Part shown: piece after piece, positions 63,130 to 64,000 of the stretch | How the letters are laid out: each line of letters begins with the position of its first letter | Position numbering within the stretch: the stretch's first letter is position 1 | Program-made: the position numbers and the translations under genes | Source of the DNA: Oscillatoria sp. FACHB-1407 | Lineage (GTDB): Bacteria; Cyanobacteriota; Cyanobacteriia; Elainellales; Elainellaceae | NCBI RefSeq assembly: GCF_014697545.1 | Contig: NZ_JACJSA010000001.1 | Location: 1 to 64,000, forward strand | DNA length: 64,000 nt | Reading direction: 5' to 3' | Notes under the pieces: model-generated | The model's input: the letters and a program-made list of their open reading frames with translations, nothing else | Databases searched by the model: none | What the model was told of the DNA's origin: nothing

Positions 63130-63305
63130 ACCTGAGTAATAAAGTCATTAATCGTGGGTTCAATAATCCTTGATCCTTTGTAAGATTTGTCAGTGTAGTG
63201 TGACCTGTTCCACAAAACTGCTGTCTATTTCAATTGGCTTAAGCTTGGGTAAGTCATAGATAGATACCCTTACAATGGGGACTAGAGCAGCAAACAGGTG
63301 AACCG

Positions 63306-64000
63306 ATGACAGTAGACCTCCGCGATACGGCTGCAACCCAAGCGGAACTAATTGCCTATCTTAAACAACACCGCATTTGGAATGTGGAAACACTGCTCTG
63401 GCAATGGCTAACGGCTCATCCCATGCCCTCAAAAAAATCCCTCCAAATTATTCAACAACTTAAAACCTGGCTCGATGCGTTTCGTCCCCTACCATCCGTC
63501 GTGGTAAGTGAATTGAGACAGCGGCATCAAGTCCGTTTTACCTATCACTCCAACGCATTAGAGGGCAACACGCTGACCCAGAGTGAAACAGAACTGGTGT
63601 TAACCACTGGCATCACAATCGGCGGGAAGACGCTTCAGGAACACTTAGAGGTGATCGGACATGCAGAGGCGATCGCTTACATTGAAGCGTTGGCCCAACA
63701 ATCGACACCCCTTGGAGAGTGGGAAATTCGACAAATTCACAGCCTGATTCTCCGCAAAATCAACCCAGAAGAAGCTGGGCGTTATCGAACTCTGGATGTG
63801 CAAGCAGCAGGAACGGGGTATGTTTATCCTCCCCATTATTTGCTGTCGGAGTTGATGACAGAGTTTGTCAGTTGGCTGAATTCTGAGGAAGCTCAGGCAT
63901 TACATCCTGTGCTTTGTGCAGCAGAAGCACACCACCGATTTGTGACGATTCATCCGTTTCGGGATGGTAATGGCAGAGCAGGGCGACTGCTGATGAATTT
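63306..64000 (+). CDS. Fic-family protein (cut by window edge)
   Basis: 231 codons are visible and the frame runs out of the window. The N-terminal region holds the inhibitory-helix motif SNALEGNTLT (near 85-94). The Fic motif HPFRDGNGRAGRL near the right edge has the catalytic His, the Asp for Mg2+ and the Arg residues that bind phosphates. Such proteins transfer AMP from ATP to Ser, Thr or Tyr of a target. AGGTG lies 5 nt before the ATG. The remaining C-terminus, often a winged helix, is not visible. The phased 21-bp array upstream may control it. Confidence 0.92.
   Translation, partial: MTVDLRDTAATQAELIAYLKQHRIWNVETLLWQWLTAHPMPSKKSLQIIQQLKTWLDAFRPLPSVVVSELRQRHQVRFTYHSNALEGNTLTQSETELVLTTGITIGGKTLQEHLEVIGHAEAIAYIEALAQQSTPLGEWEIRQIHSLILRKINPEEAGRYRTLDVQAAGTGYVYPPHYLLSELMTEFVSWLNSEEAQALHPVLCAAEAHHRFVTIHPFRDGNGRAGRLLMN

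Overview
This window looks like chromosome from a filamentous, Leptolyngbya-like cyanobacterium of about 50% GC. Evidence for cyanobacteria: the octamer GCGATCGC (HIP1) recurs throughout most of the window, there is a PatB/CnfR-type ferredoxin-HTH regulator with a Mop molybdate-binding protein, a DevB-DevC-DevA exporter, heptanucleotide tandem repeats, and many small MITE-like repeats with terminal inverted repeats. No rRNA, tRNA or CRISPR array was found. The genus is an inference.

Layout. 1-7 kb: the edge of an IS66-type transposase, serA, an SGNH hydrolase, a protein with three MIR motifs, and an AGE-family epimerase. 7.4-13.9 kb: a compact set of PqqD-like protein, HprK-like kinase, three GT2 glycosyltransferases and two PF14907-type nucleotidyltransferase-like proteins; this resembles the poorly understood HprK-related/PqqD systems and lacks a lasso peptidase or cyclase. 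14-19 kb: SDR, GT-B glycosyltransferase, TPR protein, a broken MazF/PemK toxin with its antitoxin-like partner, and an AlbA_2 protein. 19-27 kb: five co-directional genes (HMG-CoA reductase, UbiA prenyltransferase, PEP-utilising phosphotransferase, DUF3419/BtaA-like transferase, CTP-dependent polyprenol kinase-like protein), unexpected in an organism group that makes isoprenoids through the MEP pathway. 27-41 kb: mostly housekeeping and envelope genes (lepB, mgtE, crcB, pentapeptide and TPR proteins, two tandem GT-C-like membrane proteins, a long recJ). 41-47 kb: ferric-reductase-like membrane protein with a 51-residue partner, RTX protein, a second pentapeptide paralogue, and a secreted trypsin-like protease. 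47-58 kb: a repeat-rich spacer, mop and cnfR, an MBL-fold exonuclease, an AraC regulator, devBCA, and a UBP zinc finger. 58-61.4 kb: an overlapping pair of DNA cytosine methyltransferase and MORC/MutL-like GHKL ATPase with a C-terminal nuclease-like motif, in a stretch without HIP1. 62.6-64 kb: repeats, a seven-unit 21-bp array of near-palindromes, and a Fic gene cut by the window edge.

The strongest candidates for undescribed biology are the PqqD/HprK/GT2 cluster, the HMGR-UbiA lipid cluster, the ATPase-nuclease/methyltransferase pair and the 21-bp phased array. A further odd point is the 187-nt leader of devA, which has no G in the sense strand and therefore no Shine-Dalgarno.
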